The translations under genes and the position numbers were made by a program. The notes beneath the pieces were generated by a model. That model was not told the origin of the DNA. It worked only from the letters and a program-made list of their open reading frames with translations, and did no database searches. Below are positions 8,561 through 16,417 of a stretch of 64,000 bases of DNA, piece by piece; within the stretch, counting starts at the first letter, position 1; every line of letters starts with the position of its first letter. This stretch comes from Desulfobacteraceae bacterium (GTDB lineage: Bacteria > Desulfobacterota > Desulfobacteria > Desulfobacterales > UBA5852): positions 36,367 to 100,366 of the forward strand of contig JABZFP010000007.1 of the NCBI GenBank assembly GCA_014237395.1. The letters run 5' to 3'.

Positions 8561-8941
8561 ATGACAACCAGCCCTTTGGCCCGATTGTTGATTATCGAGG
8601 ATAATGAAGAGGTCCTGCGATCTCTTAAAAAATATTTCACGAAAAAGAATTATGATGTGGTCACGGCCTCCAATGGTCTGGACGGCCTCAAGGTCTATGA
8701 AAATGATCAGGACGGTTTCGACCTGATCATAACCGACTTGGTCATGCCGAATATCAGCGGAGTTGCCATTATATCCCTGGTCAAAAAGAAGTCTCCCCAA
8801 ACGCCCGTGATTGCTATTACGGGGTGGGGCGAGCACCCGGAGGCACTGGCCACCGAGGCCCAGGCGGACCTGGTTCTTGAAAAACCTATTGAACTGGATC
8901 GGATGGATCGGTTCATCAGCGATTTGTTGAAAAAGAAATAG
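8561..8941 (+). CDS. Stand-alone response-regulator receiver protein
   Basis: A 126-residue single-domain CheY-like receiver: acidic pair EDN (residues 13-15), phospho-acceptor Asp near residue 59 (LIITDLVMPNISG), conserved Thr (VIAITGWG, about 86) and Lys (LEKPIELD, about 108). There is no output domain. AGGA at 8550 precedes the ATG. The next gene is a sigma-54 activator that lacks its own receiver, so the pair may be the two halves of a PrsR-like regulator working in trans; that is inference. The hybrid kinase at 29834 is one possible phosphate source. Confidence 0.92.
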   Translation: MTTSPLARLLIIEDNEEVLRSLKKYFTKKNYDVVTASNGLDGLKVYENDQDGFDLIITDLVMPNISGVAIISLVKKKSPQTPVIAITGWGEHPEALATEAQADLVLEKPIELDRMDRFISDLLKKK

Positions 8942-9018
8942 GCCCGTTAACCGTTTCTTGTCCAGTATTCCTACAAAATGTTTATTCTTTAACCACATTT
9001 CTCAAATAGCGTTTGGTT

Positions 9019-10071
9019 ATGAGCCCATCTAAAATAAAACAGAAAGCCCCGGCGATTATCGGTACCAGTCAGGCGATGGAAAGGATTAAAGACCTGATCA
9101 GCCATGTCGCCGATACAGGGTTGAATATCCTGATTTGCGGGGAAAGTGGCGTAGGCAAGGAAGTCGTTGCTCAAAATCTTTATCAGGAATCACCGCGAAG
9201 CAGCCGCCCTTTTCTCAAAATCAACTGTGCGGCCCTGCCCGACGGGTTGCTGGAGAGCGAGCTATTCGGGCACGAACAGGGCGCCTTTACAGGAGCGGAG
9301 CGCAAAAAGCGCGGCAAGTTCGAGTTGGCCGACGGCGGGGTGCTGCTGCTGGACGAGATCGGTGATATGTCCATCGCGCTGCAAGCCAAACTATTGCATG
9401 TATTACAGAGCGGTGAATTTTCACCGTTGGGGTCGGAAAAGGAAGTCCACACCGACACTTGGGTGCTGGCGGCCACTAACCATGAACTGGAAGAGGACAT
9501 CCGCCACGATAAGTTCCGGGAGGATCTGTATTACCGCCTCAATATCATCAAGATTCTCATACCACCACTGCGGGAGCGGCCGGAAGACATCCCGCACCTG
9601 ATCGAGCATTTCGTGAACGAATATGCCTACCAGTTTCAGGCCGGACGCATCAACATCCCCGGGAATCACATGATTGCCAAGCTGTGTGAATATCACTGGC
9701 CAGGGAATGTCCGCGAGTTGCAGAATATCCTCAAAAGAGGCTTTGCGCTGGGAAATTGGGACGAGATCATCGATGAGCTATTCCGCTATGCCCCCGCCAG
9801 TATTCCCTCATCAGGACAAAGTGCGGGGGCGATGGGACGATCCGCCTCCGTGAGTTCGCTGAGCGGACTGGATTACCGGACATTGAACCTCGACGATATT
9901 TCGCTGAAGGATATCACCCGTGCCGCTCAGGGCAGGGTGGAGCGGGAAGTTATCAGCTTTGTGCTGGAAAAAACCGGCTGGAACCGCAGCAAGGCCAGCC
10001 GCATTTTGAAAATCAGCTACAAGGCGTTGTTGTACAAGATCAAAGACCTCAACATTATCATCCCCCACTGA
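9019..10071 (+). CDS. Sigma-54-dependent transcriptional activator, no receiver domain
   Basis: A 350-residue bacterial enhancer-binding protein. The AAA+ domain starts almost at the N-terminus (Walker A GESGVGKE, sigma-54 contact loop GAFTGA, Walker B LLLDEIGD, R-finger region [17 protein letters not shown]). A C-terminal Fis-type helix-turn-helix follows (GWNRSKASRILKISYKALLYKIK). It needs RpoN holoenzyme and has no visible sensory domain, which suggests control in trans by the receiver encoded 77 bp upstream. ATG at 9019 is preferred; the TTG two codons earlier is possible. The stop codon is immediately followed by a type P element, which could act as a 3' hairpin. Confidence 0.95.
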   Translation: MSPSKIKQKAPAIIGTSQAMERIKDLISHVADTGLNILICGESGVGKEVVAQNLYQESPRSSRPFLKINCAALPDGLLESELFGHEQGAFTGAERKKRGKFELADGGVLLLDEIGDMSIALQAKLLHVLQSGEFSPLGSEKEVHTDTWVLAATNHELEEDIRHDKFREDLYYRLNIIKILIPPLRERPEDIPHLIEHFVNEYAYQFQAGRINIPGNHMIAKLCEYHWPGNVRELQNILKRGFALGNWDEIIDELFRYAPASIPSSGQSAGAMGRSASVSSLSGLDYRTLNLDDISLKDITRAAQGRVEREVISFVLEKTGWNRSKASRILKISYKALLYKIKDLNIIIPH

Positions 10072-10072
10072 C

Positions 10073-10196
10073 GGGCGGTTTCGTAAAACGTTCGATATCT
10101 GCGTTACGCTCCCCCCTCGTCGCTGCGGCGCACTTAAGTACGCCTCACTCCTCACGGCTCGCAAGCCTTGATCTCGGACGTTTTACGAAACCGCCC
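10073..10196. repeat. Palindromic element type P, copy 1
   Basis: A perfect 19-bp terminal inverted repeat, GGGCGGTTTCGTAAAACGT/ACGTTTTACGAAACCGCCC, encloses CGATATCTGCGTTACGC, a palindromic centre (GCGGCGCACTTAAGTACGCC) and GCAAGCCTTGATCTCGG. It starts one base after the stop codon of the upstream activator. Related copies are at 11811, 17079 and 19963. Confidence 0.9.
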
Positions 10197-10203
10197 AATA
10201 TGG

Positions 10204-10306
10204 GTAAACTTCGACGTCATTGCAGCGTGCCAGCCCTTTTCGCACCCTTCGGCCATCGCGATAGCGGTATTCCTCCGAATTGGCATGCCTTGATCTCAAT
10301 CGAAAA
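10204..10306. repeat. Degenerate palindromic element related to type P
   Basis: Weak inverted ends (AACTTCGACGTCATTGCAGC and ATGCCTTGATCTCAATCG) and an internal CGATAGCGGTATTCCTCCGA that matches the CGATAACGGTATTTCTCGAG segment of the element at 11551. It probably represents a decayed or divergent subfamily. Confidence 0.5.
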
Positions 10307-10363
10307 TATAGAAATTTGAAGGCCATCCGACAGTTTTGTAACTTCAAGGCCGCATCAACATTT

Positions 10364-10693
10364 GGCCACAGATGAACACGGATAAACACTTAAAAATTTT
10401 AAACAAAATTAAACAAAAATACATATTACCATGAAGAGCATGAAGTTCATGAAGAAATCAATTTGTCAGTGACAAATTGATTAAACAAAGTTCGTTTTTG
10501 AAGTTTCCTTCATGCTCTCTATGTCCTTCATGGTGAAAATATTATTGTTGGCCACAGATCAACACAGATAAACACAGATCGAAATTTGTTGTCTATCAAA
10601 ACAAGTTTTTTCTTCGTGAGCTTCGTGTCCTTCGTGGTAAAATTTTTTCTTTTTGTGTCTTTTAACTTCAAGCTCTTCATGTCCTTCATGGTG
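10364..10693. repeat. Cluster of short 9-bp-periodic repeats in a gene gap
   Basis: Six repeat copies crowd this gap. Two are GCCACAGATnAACACnGATAAACAC runs (10364-10389 and 10551-10580). One is a plus-strand ACCATGAAG triplet (10427-10454), and three are minus-strand CTTCATG/CTTCGTG triplets (10508-10535, 10612-10640, 10666-10693). A perfect palindrome, CAATTTGTCA-G-TGACAAATTG, sits at 10459-10479. The 10072-10706 gap holds no gene. It separates the sigma-54 activator (plus strand) from the end of the secretion operon (minus strand), so the transcripts converge here. Confidence 0.8.
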
Positions 10694-10706
10694 AAAATCT
10701 ATGTTT

Positions 10707-11090
10707 TTACTGGTCGGGATACTCACTCCCCGGCGTTCCCGGCGGTTCATCCGAAACCGGCTCAATCCTTTCCGAGATGATCGTCAGCAGCCGGATGATT
10801 TCCCTGTTCTGGTCGATAATTTCATCGTATTTGTCGGCCAGTTCCCCCTGCCTGGAAAGCATTTCCTGGTTCTGTTGGTAAATCAGCCCCATGGACCGGG
10901 CGGTGTACAAAGACCCCAGGGCGGCTTGTCGGGTAGGGTAGTCTGTGCCGACAGAACTGTTGGGGGCCGGTATCAGTGCTTCGTATTCATCCCCCAGCGA
11001 TTGAATGAGCTCCTCCATGGGGTCTGCCGATACGTATACGGCGCTCGCCAGAATTGCCATGATCAACATAACAAGCATAACTCGTTTCAT
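10707..11090 (-). CDS. Small secreted protein at the end of the secretion operon
   Basis: 127 residues with a clear signal peptide (MKRVMLVMLIMAILASAVYVSA, cleavage near residue 22), then a mostly helical, glutamine- and glutamate-rich mature part and a proline/glycine-rich tail (SDEPPGTPGSEYPDQ). No family is recognised. AGGAG lies six bases before the ATG, and the gene follows the third pseudopilin by 8 bp, so it is almost certainly cotranscribed. It may be a minor periplasmic component or a substrate of the secretin machine; this is inferred from position only. Confidence 0.8.
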   Translation of the reverse strand: MKRVMLVMLIMAILASAVYVSADPMEELIQSLGDEYEALIPAPNSSVGTDYPTRQAALGSLYTARSMGLIYQQNQEMLSRQGELADKYDEIIDQNREIIRLLTIISERIEPVSDEPPGTPGSEYPDQ

Positions 11091-11098
11091 ATCGACTC

Positions 11099-11707
11099 CT
11101 ATTGTTTCGGAACAAAGACGAAGGTCCAGTCCGCATAGGTCTGGGCCTGTTCAAATTCGCTGTAGTCTTTGGGGAAATTGCCGGTCTTCAGTGGCGTTCC
11201 TTCGTGCGCAGTGTGCACGCCCTTCAGCCTCTGGGAGGCATCCATGATATACACCCAATCCTTCCCGCGGTTCATGGGGTCTGTGTACCACTTGCGCAGA
11301 TGGCGTTTAACGCCTGGATAGCGGGGATCTTTCAGAAGATCGCTGAATTGGCGGGGGTAGGTTTTGTTTTGCCCGCCGGGGGGGGTGTTGTAGTACGACG
11401 CGATGGCTTGCCGGATCCGGTCGCCGCGGTAGAGCAATTCCGCTTCAAGCTCCCGTTTGACAATGGTGCTCCAATAGCGGCCGGTGCCGACCAAGGAGAT
11501 GCTCATGACGGCTACCAGAATCAGCACTCCCAAATACGAAAACCCCGAGCGGTTGCGCCAGAGGGCCAATCTCGGCGTTGCAAGGCGCTGATCGTCACTG
11601 CGGCGTACCAAACTGTGTACGCTGCCTGCGGCACCCGCGATAACGGTATTTCTCGAGACTTGTGCGCCTTGACCTTGGCGCTCTCGCAAAATCGATCGTT
11701 TGAGCAT
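11099..11707 (-). CDS. Pseudopilin-like protein with repeat-extended N-terminus
   Basis: The core protein has a prepilin-type signal: RNRSG then FSYLGVLILVAVMSISLVG, with cleavage expected between G and F. A soluble domain with WYTDPMNRGKDWVYIMD-like pseudopilin motifs follows. Mature position 5 is Gly rather than Glu, as in some minor pseudopilins. The start is uncertain. The frame is open through a palindromic element (11551-11693) and beyond; ATG 11707 and ATG 11740 lack ribosome sites. A TTG at 11569, inside the element end, would give a normal short leader (MALWRNRSG). A TATAAT on the minus strand (11756-11761) could drive a local transcript. Fourth from the left in the operon by order: GspF to small secreted protein. 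Confidence 0.8.
   Translation of the reverse strand: MLKRSILRERQGQGAQVSRNTVIAGAAGSVHSLVRRSDDQRLATPRLALWRNRSGFSYLGVLILVAVMSISLVGTGRYWSTIVKRELEAELLYRGDRIRQAIASYYNTPPGGQNKTYPRQFSDLLKDPRYPGVKRHLRKWYTDPMNRGKDWVYIMDASQRLKGVHTAHEGTPLKTGNFPKDYSEFEQAQTYADWTFVFVPKQ
11551..11693. repeat. Palindromic element inside a pseudopilin reading frame
   Basis: The ends GGTTGCGCCAGAGGGCCAAT and TTGGCGCTCTCGCAAAATC are inverted. The interior carries CTCGGCGTTGC, CACTGCGGCGTACC...GTGTACGC and GCGCCTTGACCTT, all matching type P interiors. It lacks the TTTCGTAAAA ends, so it is a diverged or separate subfamily. It is open in the frame of the pseudopilin and would encode an arginine/serine-rich leader if translated. 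Confidence 0.7.
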
Positions 11708-11810
11708 AAAATAAAATGATTTCAGATTTTTGTGGCGCATTTTGTTGCTGCGGCTATTATAGGCTTTAGGTGGATAGGCCGTAATCGGCAGGGAACTGCG
11801 GAGAGAAATT

Positions 11811-11935
11811 TGACGGCTTTGTAAAATGTTCAAGATCAAGGCGTGCAAATAGCTTTTAATGAAGCGTACCTTTGTACGCTGGAATGAAAAGATATGCCGC
11901 ACAACGCAGATATTGGGCATTTTACAAAACCGTCA
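11811..11935. repeat. Palindromic element type P, copy 2
   Basis: Ends TGACGGCTTTGTAAAATGTT and GGGCATTTTACAAAACCGTCA, interior GATCAAGGCGTGC and GCACAACGCAGATATTGG, i.e. reversed relative to the copy at 10073. The terminal TCA/TGA doubles as the stop codon of the pseudopilin gene at 11933-12349. Confidence 0.85.
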
Positions 11936-12349
11936 CCATTCGTTGTAGGGCGTTCCATCGAGACTAACCTTGTTGCTGCCGCTGTGAACATCATAAATAT
12001 TGCCCTCGGCAAACCCTTCCGGCGGGATGGTAACCCAGGTGTCGGACCGGCCGGTAAGGGGGTCCATGGGGGTCTGACGGATATATTTTTCCGTTTCGAG
12101 GTCCTGCAGGCTACCCGGATAGCGCCCGTGGTCGGCAAAATACTGGTCGATGGTATCCCGCATGATGAAGAGCGAGCGGCGCAGGTTGGTTTCCTTGGCT
12201 CTCACCAGTTGTTTCTGGAAACTGGGCAGGGCCATGGTCGCCAGGATGCTGATGATGGAGATCACGATCATCATCTCGATCAGGGTGTAGCCCTGCCGGT
12301 CCTTAAGCCATGTTATTGATCTTTGGTATTTATTTGCACGTTTGTGCAT
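11933..12349 (-). CDS. GspG-like major pseudopilin
   Basis: 138 residues with a class III prepilin signal: KDRQG then YTLIEMMIVISIISILATMA, with Glu at mature position 5, the prepilin peptidase site and the hydrophobic assembly helix. The C-terminal part has the GspG-style block YPGSLQDLETEKYIRQTPMDPLTG and ends NEW. Pseudopilins assemble into a short periplasmic pilus that drives substrates through the secretin. The stop codon lies in the end of a palindromic element. No strong ribosome site is visible before ATG 12349. Confidence 0.93.
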   Translation of the reverse strand: MHKRANKYQRSITWLKDRQGYTLIEMMIVISIISILATMALPSFQKQLVRAKETNLRRSLFIMRDTIDQYFADHGRYPGSLQDLETEKYIRQTPMDPLTGRSDTWVTIPPEGFAEGNIYDVHSGSNKVSLDGTPYNEW

Positions 12350-12368
12350 TGGTAAAAACCCTTAAATA

Positions 12369-12455
12369 GCCACAGATTAACACAGAAAAACACAGATTTA
12401 ATAATCTTTGACCAAATGTTTTCTTTATCAGTGCAATCAGTGTTGATCTGTGGCC
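12369..12455. repeat. Facing pair of CCACAGAT/AACACAGAT repeats
   Basis: GCCACAGATTAACACAGAAA and on (12369-12397) faces an inverse copy, AGTGTTGATCTGTGGCC (12439-12455), across about 40 bp. The pair fills the gap between the two GspG-like genes. The same repeat appears at 10364 and 10551. Confidence 0.7.
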
Positions 12456-12464
12456 AATTATTTT

Positions 12465-12953
12465 TTACCAGTCCCGGTAATAGGTTTCGTCCAGGGCCTG
12501 CTCTTCGCTTGTTGTGTAAACGTCATAGACGTCCTGGCCGCCCCACATATCACTGTCAGGTGAATCGGCATAGGAGCGCAGTCCCCATTCGCCGTCTTCG
12601 GTCATAGGGTCTTTGGGAATCCGGCGCAGGAACTTGTATTTTATCGGGTCGGGGTCGTTGCTGTCGACGCCTTCCACCAGAATTTCCAATGTCGCGGGAT
12701 AGCCGGTACCGTCCAATTCCATGGCAATGCGCCCATCGTCCACCATTTTTTTGTAGTCATCGATGGCCTTGCGGATGACCCGCAGGTTCTGGCGCAGTTC
12801 GATTTCCTTGGAGCGCTTGTACGTCATGTAAGACAGAGGTAGTATGCCGCTTACGAGGATCGTCAGGATCCCCATGGCGACAATGAGTTCGATCAATGTA
12901 ACGCCTGCCATCTTGTGGCGGACATTACATAATGTCAGCTTCCGGCAGCCCAT
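12465..12953 (-). CDS. Second GspG-like pseudopilin
   Basis: 162 residues: RHKMAG then VTLIELIVAMGILTILVSG, with Glu5, followed by a soluble domain containing the block FLRRIPKDPMTEDGEWGLRS, typical of GspG-like proteins, and a terminal YYRDW. ATG 12953 lies inside the end of the secretin gene (19-bp overlap), which suggests translational coupling; ATG 12911 would leave a leader of only three residues. Two GspG-like proteins in one operon suggest a mixed pseudopilus. Confidence 0.92.
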   Translation of the reverse strand: MGCRKLTLCNVRHKMAGVTLIELIVAMGILTILVSGILPLSYMTYKRSKEIELRQNLRVIRKAIDDYKKMVDDGRIAMELDGTGYPATLEILVEGVDSNDPDPIKYKFLRRIPKDPMTEDGEWGLRSYADSPDSDMWGGQDVYDVYTTSEEQALDETYYRDW

Positions 12954-15241
12954 TGGCGGTCTACCACATGGATATCTCGGGTAAATTCACGTCGTTCGCG
13001 CAGTTGGTTGCAGATATTGCCGGCCTGCTCTTTGTCTTCATAGCGGCCAACAAAAATGCGGTGAAATAATCCCTTCTGGGGGATTTGGGCGGGGATCATG
13101 AAGCACTCATAGTTCAGTGCCGTCAGTTGGCGGGCACGTTTTTCAGCTTCCAGACGATCGAGGTAGGACCCCACGTGAATGCTGTAGCGCGCAGTACCGG
13201 GCCAGCCTTTTCCAAAGGTTCTTTCAGTGTTGACGACTTTTGTTGCCGGATCTGGTTGAGGTTCGGGCGGTGTGATAGCGGTGGGTGCCGCAGGGAAATC
13301 CGGGGCGGCTTCGCTCAGAGGCGGTGGCGGCGGTGTATTTTCAACCGTAGGGGGGGCTGCTTCGGGTTCGAGTGTCGGCATGAATTCGCGGATGCCCTCT
13401 TCGGGCGTTTCCTGGTAAATTGGTTCATTCGTGCTTCCGTAAGGTGCTTCAAGTGACCAGCGGTCTTCACTGCCGGACCAGATTTCAGTGGCGTCCATGC
13501 TGGGGATTTCCTGGCTGCGAATGACCACCGGCGTTATAATCATCAAGACATCTCTCTTCGTGCCCTGTTCATCCCGGTTGGTGAACAAGCTGCCAATCGC
13601 GGGGAAATCGCCAATTCCAGGAATTTTTCGAATTGTGTTGCGTTCGTCGTCTTGGATCATACCGCCAATGATGATTGTTTCGCTGTCCCGCAGGGTCAGC
13701 ACGCTTTGGGCGGTGCGGGTGCGAATGGGGATCTGTGGGTTACTAGGGTCAGTGCTTATGTTTTCGCCCAGAGCGCTGACTTCCAGCAGGAGTTTGAGGG
13801 TCACCTCATCATTTATGTTGATGACCGGCAAGACCTCCATTTTGACGCCCACATCGGTGTATTGGAAGTCTTGCGTCGTATCCCCGGTATTGGAGTCGAT
13901 CCGCCGGTTGACGATCAGTGGAACCCGTTCTCCCAACAAAATCGTGGCCTTTTCGGCGTTTTTCACCCTTATCTTCGGTTTGGCGAGAATACGGGTGTCA
14001 CCATCCTGTTTCAAGAGATTGAGGGTCGCCGAAGGCGTCGACAGGATGATATTTTTATCGGAGATGCGCTTGAGGGCGTATAGGGAAATGTTACTGACGA
14101 AATCTGTATCTTCGCTGACGTCATCGCTGGTTTCGCCGATGCCGAAGGTGAGACTTTCGGAAAAAGTCAGACCAATGTTTTCTTGTAACGAGCGGGTGAC
14201 TTCCAAAAACTCGACGTCCAACAGCACCTCGGCCGGCGAGCCGTCATTGGCCTGGAGGATCTTGCCGGCAATCTGGATCACCTCCCGGCTTCCCCGAATG
14301 ACCACGGCGTTCATATTTTCGTTGGCAATAATGTCCTTGCTTTTGAGAATTTTGGACAACAGCCCCACCGCCTGTTTGGCCTCCAGGTTGGACAGATAAA
14401 AGGTCTTGATCTGCAGATCCTCGTATTCTTTGGCTTTCTGGGGGCTGTCAGGATAGATGATCATGGTCTTGTCGTTTACCGACACCGAGTTCAAATCATT
14501 GGAACGCAGCAGGACGTCCACAAAGCGATCGAAGGAGACGTCCGTCATGAACATGGTCACCTTGTTGTTCTGAACTTCCTTGTCGAATATGAAATTAATT
14601 CCTGACAACTTGGTCAAGACCTCGAAAACGTTGATGATGGGGGTGTTTTTAAACTTGAACGACACCGGCGTGTTGGATTCTCCGTTGAGTTTGTAGGTTC
14701 CGGTGTCGACCTCTTTTTTCCGGTAATAGCTCAGGGCCTTGCGCGCCGGTTCGAAGTCCGGATCGAGAGCAACTGCTTTTTCAAAGGCCTGCCGCGCCGG
14801 GATGAATTTTTCTGTTTTAAGATGATTTTGTCCCTGTTTGAAGTGGTGGCGGGCATCCATGCGGCGCCGGGTGATTTCTTCGAGTTCGGCGGCTTTGACA
14901 TTGGCGGGGTTCATGGCCATGCTGATGCGAAATTCGTTGATCGCTTCGTTGAACAATTCCTGCGCCAGGTAGGATTCGCCCTTGACCAGGTGCATGCGTG
15001 ACGACTCAAATTTCGAGCGCTTCAGCATCAGGTTGATCTCGGTGTTTTCCGGATCTTCGTCATGAGCTTTCTGAAAAAAACGGACGCTGTTGTCCCATTC
15101 GCCGGCGGCCGCATATTTGTGGCCCTGACGAAGATATTTGTAAGTATCGGTCGCGCAGCTGCCGGCCAGCATCATCGCCAGCAAGAGGGCTATCAGGCAA
15201 CCATAGCGCTGCAGCTTTTGGGGTTGGCTATTTTTCAGCAT
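12935..15241 (-). CDS. TPR-secretin-SPOR outer-membrane channel protein
   Basis: A 768-residue secretin of unusual build. The signal region ends in a possible lipobox (LLAMMLAGSCATD, Cys about 29). TPR repeats cover about 30-180, and an N-terminal secretin/STN-like domain covers about 188-260 (FKFKNTPIINVFEVLTKLSG). An N1-type domain precedes the secretin core at about 330-580 (LDVEFLEV, VGVKMEVLPVIN, SETIIIGGMIQDDE, PGIGDFPAIGSLF). A proline-rich linker leads to a C-terminal SPOR domain (YSIHVGSYLDRLEAEKRARQ, about 690-765). Secretins form the outer-membrane pore of T2SS and type IV pili. The SPOR domain would bind bare peptidoglycan glycan strands. It is followed with overlap by the first pseudopilin. 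Confidence 0.95.
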   Translation of the reverse strand: MLKNSQPQKLQRYGCLIALLLAMMLAGSCATDTYKYLRQGHKYAAAGEWDNSVRFFQKAHDEDPENTEINLMLKRSKFESSRMHLVKGESYLAQELFNEAINEFRISMAMNPANVKAAELEEITRRRMDARHHFKQGQNHLKTEKFIPARQAFEKAVALDPDFEPARKALSYYRKKEVDTGTYKLNGESNTPVSFKFKNTPIINVFEVLTKLSGINFIFDKEVQNNKVTMFMTDVSFDRFVDVLLRSNDLNSVSVNDKTMIIYPDSPQKAKEYEDLQIKTFYLSNLEAKQAVGLLSKILKSKDIIANENMNAVVIRGSREVIQIAGKILQANDGSPAEVLLDVEFLEVTRSLQENIGLTFSESLTFGIGETSDDVSEDTDFVSNISLYALKRISDKNIILSTPSATLNLLKQDGDTRILAKPKIRVKNAEKATILLGERVPLIVNRRIDSNTGDTTQDFQYTDVGVKMEVLPVININDEVTLKLLLEVSALGENISTDPSNPQIPIRTRTAQSVLTLRDSETIIIGGMIQDDERNTIRKIPGIGDFPAIGSLFTNRDEQGTKRDVLMIITPVVIRSQEIPSMDATEIWSGSEDRWSLEAPYGSTNEPIYQETPEEGIREFMPTLEPEAAPPTVENTPPPPPLSEAAPDFPAAPTAITPPEPQPDPATKVVNTERTFGKGWPGTARYSIHVGSYLDRLEAEKRARQLTALNYECFMIPAQIPQKGLFHRIFVGRYEDKEQAGNICNQLRERREFTRDIHVVDRQWAAGS

Positions 15242-15323
15242 GACGGTTTGTCCAAAACGTTATCGATGACAAAATTCATAGTAATTTCTATAGCATGAAA
15301 TTATATGGAACTCCAGACAGGCA

Positions 15324-15860
15324 TCATAGTTCGTCAAAATCGATTTTTAGGGGTGTTGATAGGCCTTTCGCCGAAATAGTGGCCGATTTTTCAGTTACTT
15401 CGGTGATGTCGTATTTGCCGTCGATGCGATCTCCCCGGCTGGCCACCAGGACCTGTTTGCCTCTTTGGAGGAAAAGGTAGATGGTGTCGCCGTGGCGATA
15501 GGATCCAAAGGTTTTAAAGCGTTGAAAATGCTCCTGGATTTTTTCGCGATCGCTTTTGGGCCTTGCCTCTGGAGCTTGAGGCGCGGGTTTGTCCTCCCCT
15601 GCGGGTTTGGGCACGCTGGGCGGCCTGAAAGGGTCGCGTTGGATGGAAACGGTTTTTTGGGGCGGCGACCGCAGAAGATCCAGTCGGACCTCAGCCTGAT
15701 GGGGGGCGGCGCCGGCATCCTTGGCGGGTGCAACCTTGGTTGCGCGGGTATAGGTCAGCCGGTCGACAGTTTCCTGTTCAAATGGATTCGTCAGGCGGTA
15801 GGCCAGCGCAATGGCAAGTATGACGAGCAGGCCCAGCAATATTTTCTGTTTCTGGTTCAT
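15324..15860 (-). CDS. PilP/GspC-like inner-membrane-to-secretin connector
   Basis: 178 residues: a single N-terminal helix (ILLGLLVILAIALAYRL), a proline-rich periplasmic linker (DPFRPPSVPKPAGE) and a C-terminal small beta domain (FKTFGSYRHGDTIYLFLQRG...LVASRGDRIDGKYDIT). The last resembles the homology region of PilP and GspC that contacts the secretin N-domains. It has no lipobox, unlike classical PilP lipoproteins, so it is closer to GspC in topology. It sits 5 bp after the PilO-like gene. Confidence 0.8.
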   Translation of the reverse strand: MNQKQKILLGLLVILAIALAYRLTNPFEQETVDRLTYTRATKVAPAKDAGAAPHQAEVRLDLLRSPPQKTVSIQRDPFRPPSVPKPAGEDKPAPQAPEARPKSDREKIQEHFQRFKTFGSYRHGDTIYLFLQRGKQVLVASRGDRIDGKYDITEVTEKSATISAKGLSTPLKIDFDEL

Positions 15861-15865
15861 GCTAT

Positions 15866-16417
15866 TTATTGTTCGTTGCGGAAATAGGCTGCTAGTTCAA
15901 GGTCCATTTCCAGTGGTTTGTCGCCGTCGGGCTGCCGGAATTCAAGCTGGTGAATGCAGATCAGTCCCGGCAGGGCCTGCAATTCACCGATGAAGCGTTT
16001 GAAATCGGCGTATTGCCCGGATGTGCGAAACGTTGTCGCGAAACGGACGAGGTTTTCATCTTTGACCGGTTCAGCGCGAAACGATAAATCTTCGGATGCC
16101 AGCCCATAGCGGCTTAGAATCTGTTTTAGCTGCTGGATACGCTCCGGGAATTCGATTTTACCCGGCAGATCCTGTTCGAAGTCACGCCAGGTCTGTGCCA
16201 TGGACTGATACTGGTCGACGGCCGCCTGTTGTTTGCGCTGTTCCGAAACCTGTTTGCGCACCACCTGAAATTGATTTTGAAGCTGTCCGGTCTTGCGGGT
16301 TGCCGATGAGATGAAAAAAAAATAAAAAAGGACGTTAACCACCAGCAAAACGCCGCAGACAATCCAGAAACGGCGGTAGGATTTCAGGATATCAAGCAGC
16401 CGTCCCCGTGATTTCAT
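15866..16417 (-). CDS. PilO/GspM-like assembly platform protein
   Basis: 183 residues with a short cytoplasmic arm, one helix (FWIVCGVLLVVNVLFYFFF, about 17-36), a coiled-coil segment (about 40-75) and a ferredoxin-like periplasmic domain (VRFATTFRTSGQYADFKRFI). This is the PilO pattern. It overlaps the PilN-like gene by 4 bp, a normal coupling for pilN-pilO pairs. Confidence 0.85.
   Translation of the reverse strand: MKSRGRLLDILKSYRRFWIVCGVLLVVNVLFYFFFISSATRKTGQLQNQFQVVRKQVSEQRKQQAAVDQYQSMAQTWRDFEQDLPGKIEFPERIQQLKQILSRYGLASEDLSFRAEPVKDENLVRFATTFRTSGQYADFKRFIGELQALPGLICIHQLEFRQPDGDKPLEMDLELAAYFRNEQ

Noticed and set aside
10364..10693. Possible CRISPR array
   Set aside because: Units are 9 bp and contiguous, orientation changes, there are no spacers of constant length and no cas genes.
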